Part shown: piece after piece, positions 1 to 8,798 of the stretch
How positions within the stretch are numbered: the stretch's first letter is position 1
How the letters are laid out: each line of letters begins with the position of its first letter
NCBI RefSeq assembly: GCF_040545925.1
Contig: NZ_JBEPMX010000004.1
Span: 62,001 to 126,000, forward strand
DNA length: 64,000 bases
DNA from: Alkalibacillus flavidus
Lineage (GTDB): Bacteria; Bacillota; Bacilli; Bacillales; Alkalibacillaceae
Reading direction: 5' to 3'
The notes under the pieces: model-generated
Databases searched by the model: none
Seen by the model: the letters and a program-made list of their open reading frames with translations, nothing else
Told to the model about the DNA's origin: nothing
Translations under genes and position numbers: made by a program

Positions 1-244
1 CTAAGTAAGAATCGACTATAAGGTAGTGACCGTTTTCGATATGATGTTCAATAAATTCAGGGTCTCGCCAGTCAAGATATTGAACATTCACATCGTCTAA
101 CATACTAATCGATTCATCTGACGTATTCACAATTATTTGAACATCATATCCTTGAGCCACAGCTTCGTCAAAGAGAGCTTTGCACCTTGCCACATGGCCT
201 AACCCTATACCTGTTCCACCTTCAGTTAGAATTTTAATTACCAT
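1..244 (-). CDS. pseG: PseG-like UDP-sugar hydrolase, 5' part only
   Basis: The gene starts at 244 and runs off the left edge, so only about 81 N-terminal residues are visible. It begins MVIKILTEGGTGIGLGHVAR; the glycine-rich GxGxGH...R segment is the N-terminal nucleotide-sugar signature of PseG, the hydrolase that removes UDP in CMP-pseudaminic acid synthesis. It lies 16 bp downstream of pseF on the same strand, in a run pseB-pseC-pseF-pseG, which supports the call. The catalytic C-terminal half cannot be examined. A related glycosyltransferase-fold protein is the alternative, but the neighbours make PseG much more likely. Confidence 0.8.
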   Translation of the reverse strand, partial: MVIKILTEGGTGIGLGHVARCKALFDEAVAQGYDVQIIVNTSDESISMLDDVNVQYLDWRDPEFIEHHIENGHYLIVDSYL

Positions 245-260
245 CGTTTATGTCACTACC

Positions 261-998
261 TTATTCGGTCAATTTCTTCTGTTCAATATGTTGGTTGCGT
301 TCGGCAATCTTAGGATATGCTTTTAACAGTCGAATAATATCGGCTAAATAAAAATCATGTCTCCCTTGATACAAATGGTCATACACTAATTTAATGACAT
401 CGAAATCTTCTTGAGTATCAAGAGTTAAACGGTAGTGTGACCAGTCATCGGACAGTTGGTAATAAGCTACATCATGTTTATCTTCATATATATAAGGTGT
501 GACATGTTCTCGTTGATAGTTCTCAGTGCTATATTGATTAGCCTCTTGTAATACATCGTTTGAGAAGACTTCGACATCGAAACCTCTTGGATACGTTCGT
601 TTGAATTCATAGGGGCCTGCATTTGTTACGAGAGCAGCCGAGGAATCGTGATAGTACTGAATAAGTTGATCTAACACACAAGGATCAATCAACGGACAAT
701 CTGATGTAATTCTAACGACCGTATCCAAATCAAAGGTTTTGGCAGCTTCGGCATAACGGCTTAAGACATTGTGTTCTGATCCGCGGAAAAACATTGTATT
801 TAACCTGTTCACTTCATCGACAATCGCGTCATCTTCAGGTAAATCCGTCGTTGCAACAATGATTTGATCAATACAAGAGGCTTGGTTTACGCGCTCCACG
901 ACATGCGCTAAAACCGTTTGTCCTTTCAAATCTTTTAACACTTTACCTGGCAAGCGTGTTGATCCCATTCGTGCCTGAATCACAACCCCAACTGTCAT
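261..998 (-). CDS. pseF: Pseudaminic acid cytidylyltransferase (PseF/SpsF family)
   Basis: A 245-residue protein of the CMP-sugar/SpsF cytidylyltransferase family. The N-terminus carries the nucleotide-binding motif QARMGSTRLPGKVL (about residues 8-21), which is diagnostic. In flagellin glycosylation clusters this family activates pseudaminic acid to CMP-Pse. The gene sits one base from pseC and upstream of pseG in one operon, which points to the Pse pathway rather than spore coat polysaccharide, where the B. subtilis relative SpsF acts. The exact sugar is inferred from context. Confidence 0.82.
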   Translation of the reverse strand: MTVGVVIQARMGSTRLPGKVLKDLKGQTVLAHVVERVNQASCIDQIIVATTDLPEDDAIVDEVNRLNTMFFRGSEHNVLSRYAEAAKTFDLDTVVRITSDCPLIDPCVLDQLIQYYHDSSAALVTNAGPYEFKRTYPRGFDVEVFSNDVLQEANQYSTENYQREHVTPYIYEDKHDVAYYQLSDDWSHYRLTLDTQEDFDVIKLVYDHLYQGRHDFYLADIIRLLKAYPKIAERNQHIEQKKLTE

Positions 999-999
999 T

Positions 1000-2160
1000 T
1001 TACCCCTTCTTTCTAAATCGACTCATTACTTGTTTAACAGTATGAATCACCCGTTGGACGTCTTCATCTGTCATATCTGGAAACAATGGCAACGTAATGA
1101 ATGACTCATAAAGTGCTTCTGCAACTGGATAATCGCCTTTTTGATGATTCAATTGTTGATAATAGGGTTGTAAGTGAACCGGAATATAGTGCACGTTCAC
1201 CCCAATATGTTGTTCTCTAAGTGCTTTAAATACATCTTCCCTTGTGCCTGATAGTTTATCTAAATCTAGTTGAATAACATATAGGTGCCAGCTTGATGTT
1301 ACGTCAGGATTCATATAAGGTATTACGATTTCAGGTTCTTCACGGAAAGCCTCATTATATATTTCAACAATACGCTGACGTCTTGTGATAAAATCATTTA
1401 GTTTTGATAACTGGCTTAATCCAAGTGCCGCTTGAATATCTGTCATACGATAATTATAACCTAATGACTGCATTTCATAGTACCATGTCCCATGATCGTC
1501 ATTCATATGCTCTCGATCACGTGTGATGCCATGGGATCGAAATTGTTTTAATCGGTTGTGATAAGTTTCATCATTTGTTGTAATCATACCGCCTTCGCCT
1601 GTCGTTATATGTTTAACAGGGTGAAAGCTAAACATTGTCATATCAGATAAACTACCAATCTTCTGACCTTGATATTCTGCTCCAATGGCATGCGCTGCAT
1701 CTTCAATGACAACCAAATCATATTTTTCTGCAATAGCATGAATCGCATTCATATCAGCCGGTTGAGCTGTGAAATGAACGGGGATGATTGCTTTGGTTTT
1801 TGATGTGATATTTTTCTCAATGTCATTCGGGTTAATATTATATGTGTCCCGATTAATATCTGCGAAAACGGGTGTTCCGCCTTGATATAGGACACAATTT
1901 GCGGTTGCAGCAAACGTCATCGGTGTCGTAATAACCTCATCCCCAGAACCAATACCAGCAGCAAAACAAGCAGCGTGTAAGGCAGCCGTTCCATTTGAAA
2001 ACGACACAGCATATTTAGCTCCAACATAATCAGCGACAGCTTGTTCGAATTCCTCTACTTTTGGTCCTGTTGTTAAGTAATTACTGCGAAGCACATCAAC
2101 AACAGCTTGAATATCGCCTTCATCTATTGATTGTCGACCGTATGGAATAAAGTCTGACAT
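1000..2160 (-). CDS. pseC: UDP-4-amino-4,6-dideoxy-N-acetyl-L-altrosamine transaminase
   Basis: A 386-residue PLP-dependent aminotransferase of the DegT/DnrJ/EryC1 family. It transfers an amino group from glutamate to the 4-keto sugar made by PseB, the second step of pseudaminic acid synthesis. Visible features are the EDAAHAIG segment (residues 153-160; Asp154 would contact the PLP ring nitrogen) and FHPVKHITTGEGG with Lys183 as the Schiff-base lysine. The length is typical. The stop of pseB is directly adjacent (2161), so translation is probably coupled. Family membership is certain; substrate assignment rests on the neighbouring pseB, pseF and pseG. Confidence 0.88.
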   Translation of the reverse strand: MSDFIPYGRQSIDEGDIQAVVDVLRSNYLTTGPKVEEFEQAVADYVGAKYAVSFSNGTAALHAACFAAGIGSGDEVITTPMTFAATANCVLYQGGTPVFADINRDTYNINPNDIEKNITSKTKAIIPVHFTAQPADMNAIHAIAEKYDLVVIEDAAHAIGAEYQGQKIGSLSDMTMFSFHPVKHITTGEGGMITTNDETYHNRLKQFRSHGITRDREHMNDDHGTWYYEMQSLGYNYRMTDIQAALGLSQLSKLNDFITRRQRIVEIYNEAFREEPEIVIPYMNPDVTSSWHLYVIQLDLDKLSGTREDVFKALREQHIGVNVHYIPVHLQPYYQQLNHQKGDYPVAEALYESFITLPLFPDMTDEDVQRVIHTVKQVMSRFRKKG

Positions 2161-3138
2161 TTATATATCCTCCACTAAACGCTTTAAGTCTGAAACGCTT
2201 AACCATTGATCATTCGTATTACTCAAGTAGCTAAAGTCCTCATGCACAGGATTACCAGCTTTAGCATATTCTTTTTTCCAAAAATTAAATTCAGGTTGAA
2301 TGATATAATAACTACCCATATCAACGGTTTTACGTGCATCATCCTCAGTGATCATCGCTTCATGCAACTTCTCACCCGGACGTATACCTACAATTTTTTG
2401 GTTAACATTTGGCGCAATCGCTTCAGCTAAGTCAGTCACCTTCATACTCGGAATTTTAGGCACAAATAATTCGCCCCCGTGCATCCGGTTGAAGTTATCC
2501 ATCACAAACTCAACACCTTGATCTAATGTGATCCAAAAACGTGTCATACGTTCTTCCGTAATAGGGATTTCCTGAGCACCTTCTTGAACGAGTTTCTTAA
2601 AGAAAGGAACGACACTTCCTCGACTACCAACAACATTACCATATCTGACCACAGAAAACCGCGTATCTTTATCGCCAACATAAGCATTCGCAGCAATAAA
2701 TAGTTTGTCAGACGATAATTTCGTCGCCCCATATAAATTAACTGGACTCGCAGCTTTATCTGTACTTAACGCGATAACCTTTTGAACACCTCGATCAATA
2801 GCAGCTTCGACTATATACTGTGCTCCGTGAATATTTGTTTTCACGGCTTCAAATGGATTGTATTCACATGCATCCACGTGCTTCATCGCTGCAGCATGAA
2901 CCACAAAGTCAACACCGTCAAACGCGCGGTATAGCCTGTCACGATCACGTACGTCACCAATAAAAAAGCGCAGACGCTCATCATCAAACTCTTGTTTCAT
3001 CTCGTATTGTTTCAATTCATCCCGGCTAAAAATGATGACTTTCTTAACATTGGATTGCAACACTTTGCGAGTGAATTTTTTTCCAAAAGAGCCCGTACCA
3101 CCAGTTATTAAGACTGTTTTTTCATCAAATTGATTCAT
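2161..3138 (-). CDS. pseB: UDP-N-acetylglucosamine 4,6-dehydratase (inverting)
   Basis: A 325-residue extended short-chain dehydrogenase/reductase of the FlaA1/PseB type, committing UDP-GlcNAc to pseudaminic acid synthesis. The Rossmann motif GGTGSFG is at residues 13-19. The catalytic segment STDKAASPVNLYGATKL has the TDK...Y...K arrangement typical of the short soluble PseB group rather than the long membrane-bound FlaA1-like dehydratases. The start overlaps the maf stop codon by 4 bp (ATGA). Operon position ahead of pseC agrees with pathway order. Confidence 0.9.
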   Translation of the reverse strand: MNQFDEKTVLITGGTGSFGKKFTRKVLQSNVKKVIIFSRDELKQYEMKQEFDDERLRFFIGDVRDRDRLYRAFDGVDFVVHAAAMKHVDACEYNPFEAVKTNIHGAQYIVEAAIDRGVQKVIALSTDKAASPVNLYGATKLSSDKLFIAANAYVGDKDTRFSVVRYGNVVGSRGSVVPFFKKLVQEGAQEIPITEERMTRFWITLDQGVEFVMDNFNRMHGGELFVPKIPSMKVTDLAEAIAPNVNQKIVGIRPGEKLHEAMITEDDARKTVDMGSYYIIQPEFNFWKKEYAKAGNPVHEDFSYLSNTNDQWLSVSDLKRLVEDI

Positions 3139-4988
3139 TCTATTACACCCTCATTACTTAATTCTTCGATTGTTTCGTAAAAGTGTTCACTTATTTCGTT
3201 ATTGACATCGGACATTAATTCTAGGTGCTTCGACAATAACTGATATACTTCCGCACCACGTTTATCATTTTGTGAGTAATCTATATTTCTTATTTTGTTA
3301 TTCACTATTTCATTCTGCACTCTAATCATGGGTGCAATTATATGTTGATAATAACTATTTAAGTTTACGTTTTTTAAGGTTTTATCTATTTCCTTAAGTG
3401 TTTGATCAATTTGATTTAGTCTCATTCTTTCAACTTGTTCATTTAATCTATCAAGATAATGCGCAATATTACCTAAATTGTTATCAAACGAATCTTTCAA
3501 ATCCAACAGCTCATTTTTACTCAGAGACAAATTCAGTTCATTTTTTTGTTCAATACTATCAACAAAACTGTTTGAAATAGGACTTAAATCACTAATAACA
3601 TTCTCTAAGTATTCAAACCTTGTTCCTTCAATATGTGCACCTTCAACTGTTGTATTGATAAATTGGATATTCTTTTCTTGTATAAAATATCCAATATAAT
3701 ATTCTAACGATTGTCTCATTCGATTGAAACTATCTGTTGTAACAATATCCTGTCCTTGCGTTCCTTTGACAATGAGTGTATTACTGTTATCATTCAATGT
3801 TTTTCGCTTCTCCCCATACTGTATCCCATCTGCATAATGTTCATTTCCTACATATCCTAAATTTTGTCCAACAAAAATGATAGGTGAACTCTCTAGTAAA
3901 CCTAATATTTGTAATGTGATTACTGCAATTGAAGGGGAGTCACTCACAAAACCATATTGTCTGTAATCAACATCTAAAAACATTTTTGTAACAGTATCTT
4001 GTGACGTTAAGACATGAAATTTGGGGCCACGATAATATTCTAAGGTCTTGTAACCAACACTACTACCAAATACCATTAGAACTTCCTTATCGACACCTTT
4101 TTCAATTGCCTTTTGGTAGACTCTATGATTGTGATCTTGAGGATCATATGTAAATACAGCATCTGGTATTATATCATTGTCCACCAATGTATTAATCGCA
4201 GAACCTACTGAATATATATTAGCTAAGCTATTTTCTTTAATATATTTTAAAGTGTTAATTTCTCTGTTCAAGGATGGACCAGCAGCGACAATAATCGTTG
4301 GTGTTTGTTTCATGTTTTTAACATTTGCACCCGACAAAACATTTGGGGTATTAAGTGTATACTTTAAATTTTTCAAACTATTTATTGTCCAATTTTTCTC
4401 AAATCTATAGTTTGTTATATTCGTAATTCGTTTAGCCTTCACCGCTTCTATGAAATTATGAATAAATTCATTATATTCTTCTTGGTACAACCTTTCATAA
4501 CTAGGTAAAACAATAAAAGTTGTATTTACGTTTAACTGCTCAATATATTCTTGCAGAAATTTCTTAATGTCCGCCGCTGAAAATCCAACTGATAACATGT
4601 CTTTTGTTCCTAATATTCTGTCTAGGTTTCGGTTATTAACTAAATGAGAAAAAACATCAGAATTTGGTTCATAAACAAACAATTTATGTTTAGGATACCG
4701 ATGTTTTAGTTCCTCTACATGGTAACCCATACCTAACCCATAGATCATCACGTTATCTTTAGTTTTCAGTTCTTCTTCATAACGATCAATGATGGTCTTG
4801 GCTTCCCTAACAGGATTATATTTACTGTGTATATAATTATAATTTTGATTTTCATCTTCGATTTTCACTGTTAAACCATCATTTTTTGCTGGTTCCAAAA
4901 CTACATTCTCGCTAGATTTTATATCTTTTACATTATGTAATAGATGAGGGTTTGTATTTTTTAAAAATCTTTCATTGTTTCTTAACAC
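3135..4988 (-). CDS. maf: Maf-type flagellin glycosyltransferase (DUF115/MptE-like)
   Basis: A 617-residue protein of the motility accessory factor family, which transfers pseudaminic or legionaminic acid to flagellin serines and threonines in the cytoplasm. The central domain (about residues 205-390) has the DUF115 pattern GPSLNREIN followed by a conserved region ending TYDPQDHN. The C-terminal 200 residues are predicted helical. The start is a GTG at 4988 preceded by GAGGTG. Location between the flagellin genes and pseBCFG is the classic context. The locus tends to be strain-variable; base composition is clearly more AT-rich than the comF genes further right. Confidence 0.85.
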   Translation of the reverse strand: MLRNNERFLKNTNPHLLHNVKDIKSSENVVLEPAKNDGLTVKIEDENQNYNYIHSKYNPVREAKTIIDRYEEELKTKDNVMIYGLGMGYHVEELKHRYPKHKLFVYEPNSDVFSHLVNNRNLDRILGTKDMLSVGFSAADIKKFLQEYIEQLNVNTTFIVLPSYERLYQEEYNEFIHNFIEAVKAKRITNITNYRFEKNWTINSLKNLKYTLNTPNVLSGANVKNMKQTPTIIVAAGPSLNREINTLKYIKENSLANIYSVGSAINTLVDNDIIPDAVFTYDPQDHNHRVYQKAIEKGVDKEVLMVFGSSVGYKTLEYYRGPKFHVLTSQDTVTKMFLDVDYRQYGFVSDSPSIAVITLQILGLLESSPIIFVGQNLGYVGNEHYADGIQYGEKRKTLNDNSNTLIVKGTQGQDIVTTDSFNRMRQSLEYYIGYFIQEKNIQFINTTVEGAHIEGTRFEYLENVISDLSPISNSFVDSIEQKNELNLSLSKNELLDLKDSFDNNLGNIAHYLDRLNEQVERMRLNQIDQTLKEIDKTLKNVNLNSYYQHIIAPMIRVQNEIVNNKIRNIDYSQNDKRGAEVYQLLSKHLELMSDVNNEISEHFYETIEELSNEGVIE

Positions 4989-5035
4989 TTTTTACACCTC
5001 ATTTAAATTCAGTAAACAGCTCTAATTTTATTATG

Positions 5036-5728
5036 TTAAATCTCTGTACCTTTTGCTTTTTTTATCGCTTGTAATGCTAGTATATCAGTTGGATCTATGC
5101 ACTGACCTTTTAACTGATCTTCAATTAGGAAAGGTAACTCAGTACAAGCCAATAAAACGACTTGTGCCCCACTTCTTAATAAGTTTTTTGCAATTCTTGA
5201 TACATGATTTTCATTAACAGTATTTTGTCGCTTAAATTCAAATATATTAGACATTACCTCATCTATTTCAGGTTGAGTTGGTGTTAAATAGTCTAAATCA
5301 TTCATCATCAACTTTCTTTGGTAAACGTCAGTGTTCAAAAGAGCTGAAGTTCCTATTATACCAATTTTTGAATAATTATTCTTCACTAAATAATCAATAG
5401 TTACGTCTATCATACTGACAAAAGGGATCATTATCTCTTTTTCTATTTTGTCAACAAAATAATGTGCGGTGTGACAGGGCATGATTAAAAAATCCGCACC
5501 ATAGCGTTCAAGATCAAGAGATGAACCTATTAAGCTTGGTAAAGGACTCACTCCATTATTATTTATCGCTTCTACACGACATGGAATTTTTGGATTGCTA
5601 TCGATTATAATTCTTAAATGGTCTTGTTCTATATTTACTGGTGTGTTGTTTACAATTTTTTGGTATAAATCGATGGTTGCTTTAGGGCCTAAACCACCGA
5701 CAATACCAATTGTTTTTTCCTTCGTCAT
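5036..5728 (-). CDS. Aspartate/glutamate racemase family protein
   Basis: A 230-residue member of the Asp/Glu racemase superfamily, cofactor-independent enzymes that use two cysteines to invert an amino acid alpha carbon. Both catalytic cysteines are present: Cys85 in MPCHTAH and Cys195 in LLACTELP. The N-terminal GIVGGLGPKAT motif is standard for the aspartate racemase subgroup. It lies within the flagellin glycosylation operon, 15 bp after an ATP-grasp gene, so a D-amino acid may be made for a glycan or nucleotide-sugar modification; that role is inference. It does not look like MurI, the essential glutamate racemase, because of the PCHTAH motif and context. Confidence 0.85.
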   Translation of the reverse strand: MTKEKTIGIVGGLGPKATIDLYQKIVNNTPVNIEQDHLRIIIDSNPKIPCRVEAINNNGVSPLPSLIGSSLDLERYGADFLIMPCHTAHYFVDKIEKEIMIPFVSMIDVTIDYLVKNNYSKIGIIGTSALLNTDVYQRKLMMNDLDYLTPTQPEIDEVMSNIFEFKRQNTVNENHVSRIAKNLLRSGAQVVLLACTELPFLIEDQLKGQCIDPTDILALQAIKKAKGTEI

Positions 5729-5743
5729 GTGTAAACCATCCTA

Positions 5744-7144
5744 TTATTTATTCACACTTTGTTCAGAATGAAATTGATCTAATTCAGTCAAAATATCTTC
5801 CGTCAGTTCACCGAAGATTGGTTTCTGTGCGACCAATTGTGCGCGCCACACGGTTCCTCTAAAATTCATTTCTATAAATATAGGTTCCCCATCTTCTCCT
5901 GCTGCGATATCCCATAGAATATAATTATGGTGCAGGATTCGTTTATGCAATTGCCTTGCTAATGTTATGAAGTTTTCAAAATTAGGGAAAGACTCTAAAT
6001 CTTTAAAGTTAAAGCCAGTGGTAGGGTGAGTGTAATGTTTTTTAGCTTTAGCATCTAAACCATAATTATTAAAAACACCATCTTTTGAGATACCAACTAA
6101 AACTCCGCCTTCACCACTATTGTCCATAGGCTCTTGATTTGCACCAAATTTCGCATAACTCAACAAATAGTGTATTTCTTGGTTCCACCTCAATGTAATA
6201 ATTCTAAACGTATTGACAGAATAACGATGAGGTGCAGCCATTTTAGAATGTTGTTTAACAACTTTCTGCACAATAAAATTAGAACCGAATTGATTTTCAA
6301 TATCTTTTAATAAAACCTTTTGATTATTTAAATAGAAAGAAAAAGCATTAAAATGTAATTTTTTTACCGCCTTACCGTCATCAGCTAAACTTCTTTTAAT
6401 AATTAAATCTTGTTCAGTCTTTAACAGTAATTTAAACACATCCTCTCTTGATATAGGGTCATTATTAGAATCAAAATAATAACCTCTTATCCTTTTAATC
6501 ACATTTTCAGGATGTGAATCAGATGTCACTAATAAATCATATACATTTTTATCAGAGTAATATCTCCCTATATTCAAGTCATTTAAATACGGTACAACGC
6601 TATAGTTTAAAACATTTTGAGTTATGAGTCTTGGTTCATTTTTTCCAGTTAACTCTTGATAAGCGTGATGTAATGAAAAATCGATTGGACAATGATCACC
6701 ATAATAAGTTGACCAATACGTTTTCATTTCTTCAGTTAGTTTAGAGTCTAAATTCGTTAAATAATTATTTTGCTTAAGTTTTTCAAATGTGTTTGAACTT
6801 GTATCAATACCATTATTAATTAAACTTTGTTCATTTTTAATTATATTTTTCAAATCATCATATTCCACTAATATGTATGTTTCAATGATTGTGAAAGCAT
6901 CCTCTATGTTTTGTTGTTCAATATAATTAATAACTTCAACATGTCTTTTCTCTATTGCTTGTAGACTACTTTGAAAAATACTGCATTCGCTTAATCTTTC
7001 CTTTAATAGTTCAAAAGCATGAAGTATTGAATTATATTTTGTGATCAATTGTTCTTGTTCTAAATTAATTTTCAAGTTTACAATATCCTGTATAGCTTTT
7101 AATGAATTATTTATGATACCTAGTTCTTTACTGTAATTTGTCAT
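5744..7144 (-). CDS. ATP-grasp protein, sugar-transfer-associated type
   Basis: A 466-residue protein; the ATG at 7144 is preferred over an upstream in-frame codon because GAGGAG lies 8 bases before it. The N-terminal 130 residues are helical and unassigned. The C-terminal 230 residues look like an ATP-grasp ligase of the family often found beside sugar-transfer genes: basic segment PHRYSVNTFRI, glycine loop NSGEGGVLVGI, and the metal-binding end IFIEMNFRG. ATP-grasp enzymes join a carboxylate to an amine or thiol through an acyl phosphate. Here it sits between a racemase gene and an unknown acidic gene in the flagellin-glycan operon, so amino-acid ligation to a sugar or a surface polymer is possible. 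The substrate is unknown. Confidence 0.72.
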   Translation of the reverse strand: MTNYSKELGIINNSLKAIQDIVNLKINLEQEQLITKYNSILHAFELLKERLSECSIFQSSLQAIEKRHVEVINYIEQQNIEDAFTIIETYILVEYDDLKNIIKNEQSLINNGIDTSSNTFEKLKQNNYLTNLDSKLTEEMKTYWSTYYGDHCPIDFSLHHAYQELTGKNEPRLITQNVLNYSVVPYLNDLNIGRYYSDKNVYDLLVTSDSHPENVIKRIRGYYFDSNNDPISREDVFKLLLKTEQDLIIKRSLADDGKAVKKLHFNAFSFYLNNQKVLLKDIENQFGSNFIVQKVVKQHSKMAAPHRYSVNTFRIITLRWNQEIHYLLSYAKFGANQEPMDNSGEGGVLVGISKDGVFNNYGLDAKAKKHYTHPTTGFNFKDLESFPNFENFITLARQLHKRILHHNYILWDIAAGEDGEPIFIEMNFRGTVWRAQLVAQKPIFGELTEDILTELDQFHSEQSVNK

Positions 7145-7176
7145 AGAAGTTCTCCTCTTTATTAATACCATTACAC

Positions 7177-7761
7177 CTATGACTTTGGTAATTGTATTGT
7201 CGCTTCTTTTAGTTCCTCAAAGATTGGTAATACTTCATACTGAATCAAATCTCCCAAAAGTGTGATATCATTTTGTTCAATAGATTCATTTATTTCACCA
7301 ATAATTGGTTCAATTTTATTAACCGTTATCATTATTTCATTCCAGTTTGAAGGTGTTTCGTCATCTAATAATTCGATTGACGATAATGAGTTCAGCCAAT
7401 TCAAAGCATCTAATATATCGAAAACTTCTTTCGCATTTACATCGGCCTCTCCCCTAACAAGTTCTTCACCAAACCGTTCAAGTTCAGGTAAAGCATTAAC
7501 TGTGTAATAGTGAATTGATTCGACAATTTCATCAGCTATTCTCATTTTTTCCTGAAGTACAATTTCTATTTCTTCAACAACTAATGCCTTTTGATTAATA
7601 TTTTGCTCAAAATTATCATAAACATGTTCACCGTCAAAATTTAAATGACTTATCATTAATTTACTACTATCAACTCTAGTCAATAATAGTTCATTTATCT
7701 TGGACACTATATCTTGATGACGATCTATTTCAATGGTTTCCTCACCAATTTTAATTAACAT
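7177..7761 (-). CDS. Unknown acidic helical protein of the flagellin-glycan locus
   Basis: A 194-residue protein I do not recognise. It has no signal peptide, membrane segment or cysteine, is very acidic, and is mostly amphipathic helix after residue 75. The first 70 residues could form a small alpha/beta domain (MLIKIGEETIEI...). It is the first gene after the flagellin terminator and probably the first of the operon leading to the ATP-grasp, racemase, maf and pse genes, from which it is separated by only 32 bp. A GAGGTG Shine-Dalgarno precedes the ATG. A chaperone or partner for flagellin or for the ATP-grasp enzyme is possible but not shown. Confidence 0.75.
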   Translation of the reverse strand: MLIKIGEETIEIDRHQDIVSKINELLLTRVDSSKLMISHLNFDGEHVYDNFEQNINQKALVVEEIEIVLQEKMRIADEIVESIHYYTVNALPELERFGEELVRGEADVNAKEVFDILDALNWLNSLSSIELLDDETPSNWNEIMITVNKIEPIIGEINESIEQNDITLLGDLIQYEVLPIFEELKEATIQLPKS

Positions 7762-7847
7762 TACAACACCTCATATAACTTTTTACTTTGTCAGGTTTGA
7801 TATTTAATAAATATTGATACAAATTATTTAACTATTATGTATTAAAG

Positions 7848-7873
7848 AAGACTCCAGCTAATGCTAGAGCCTT
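7848..7873 (-). terminator. Terminator after the downstream hag gene
   Basis: On the minus strand an 11-bp stem with an ATTA loop (AAGGCTCTAGC / GCTGGAGTCTT, two G-T pairs) follows the hag stop and runs into CTTTAATA. The U tract is short. It separates the highly expressed flagellin genes from the glycosylation operon. I saw no clear sigma-D or sigma-A promoter in the remaining 86 bp before the next gene. Confidence 0.65.
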
Positions 7874-7890
7874 CCTTAAAAAGGGTAAAA

Positions 7891-8715
7891 TTAACCAAGC
7901 AACTGTAGTACTGATTGTGGTTGCTGGTTCGCTTGCGCCAACATAGATTGTGATGCTTGCGTTAAAATATTCGCTCGTGTCATTTCCATCATTTGATTCG
8001 CCATATCTGCATCACGAATACGTGATTCTGCAGCAGACAAGTTTTCAGATGCGTTATCTAAGTTAGAAATGGTATGTTCTAAACGGTTTTGAACTGCACC
8101 TAGACTTGAACGTTCTGATGAAACTGTTTCAATTGCAGTATCAATAGTAGCAATTGCAGAATCTGCACCTGATTGACTTGAAATATCAACAGAATCTACG
8201 CTCAAACCACTTGATCCCATATCAGAAATTTCTAGATCTAAATTTTGACCAGAATTTGCACCTATTTGGAACGTTAATGCTTGCCCTGAACCTGATAACG
8301 ATCCATCTAAAAGATTTTTTGTGTTAAATTCAGTATTCCCTGAAATGCGATCTAATTCAGTAGTTAGAGCATCTAATTCTTTTTGTAATTCATCACGATC
8401 AGCATCAGTATTAGTATCGTTCGCAGATTGAACTGAGATTTCACGCATACGTTGTAGGATACTATGTGACTCATCCAAAGCACCTTCAGCTGTTTGGATT
8501 AAAGAAATACCATCTTGAGCGTTACGGCTCGCTTGGTCTAAACCACGAATTTGACCACGCATTTTTTCTGAAATGGCTAGGCCCGCTGCGTCATCGCCTG
8601 CTTTGTTAATGCGAAGACCAGATGATAGCTTTTCCATCGCAGATTGTTGTTCGTTTTGGTTGATTCCCATTTGACGATGTGTATTCATCGCAGGAATATT
8701 ACTATTGATAATCAT
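7891..8715 (-). CDS. hag: Flagellin, downstream copy
   Basis: A 274-residue flagellin with the complete N-terminal D0/D1 domain (MIINSNIPAMNTHRQM start) and C-terminal D1/D0 domain (ending SVLQLLG). The central variable part is only about 60 residues, so outer domains D2/D3 are absent, as in B. subtilis Hag. It is a tandem paralogue of the gene at 8799-9632: the first 102 residues and the last 73 are identical between the two, with differences confined to the middle. It is translated from a strong GGGAGG site behind a CsrA-type hairpin. No separate sigma-D promoter was found in the 83-bp gap, so it is probably co-transcribed with the upstream copy. No flaG, fliD or fliS follows. Confidence 0.95.
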   Translation of the reverse strand: MIINSNIPAMNTHRQMGINQNEQQSAMEKLSSGLRINKAGDDAAGLAISEKMRGQIRGLDQASRNAQDGISLIQTAEGALDESHSILQRMREISVQSANDTNTDADRDELQKELDALTTELDRISGNTEFNTKNLLDGSLSGSGQALTFQIGANSGQNLDLEISDMGSSGLSVDSVDISSQSGADSAIATIDTAIETVSSERSSLGAVQNRLEHTISNLDNASENLSAAESRIRDADMANQMMEMTRANILTQASQSMLAQANQQPQSVLQLLG

Positions 8716-8746
8716 TGTTAAATTCCTCCCTGAGAGCTTATGTTTA

Positions 8747-8764
8747 TGACACTTCCTTGTGTCA
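8747..8764 (-). promoter_or_regulatory. CsrA-type hairpin in the leader of downstream hag
   Basis: The transcript reads TGACAC-AAGGAA-GTGTCA, a perfect 6-bp stem displaying GGA in the loop, the standard CsrA binding geometry. A second GGA lies in the Shine-Dalgarno GGGAGGA close to the ATG. This two-site layout matches the CsrA control of hag translation known from B. subtilis. Confidence 0.75.
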
Positions 8765-8798
8765 TATTAATAAAACTAATTAATAGCTTTAGACTTTA

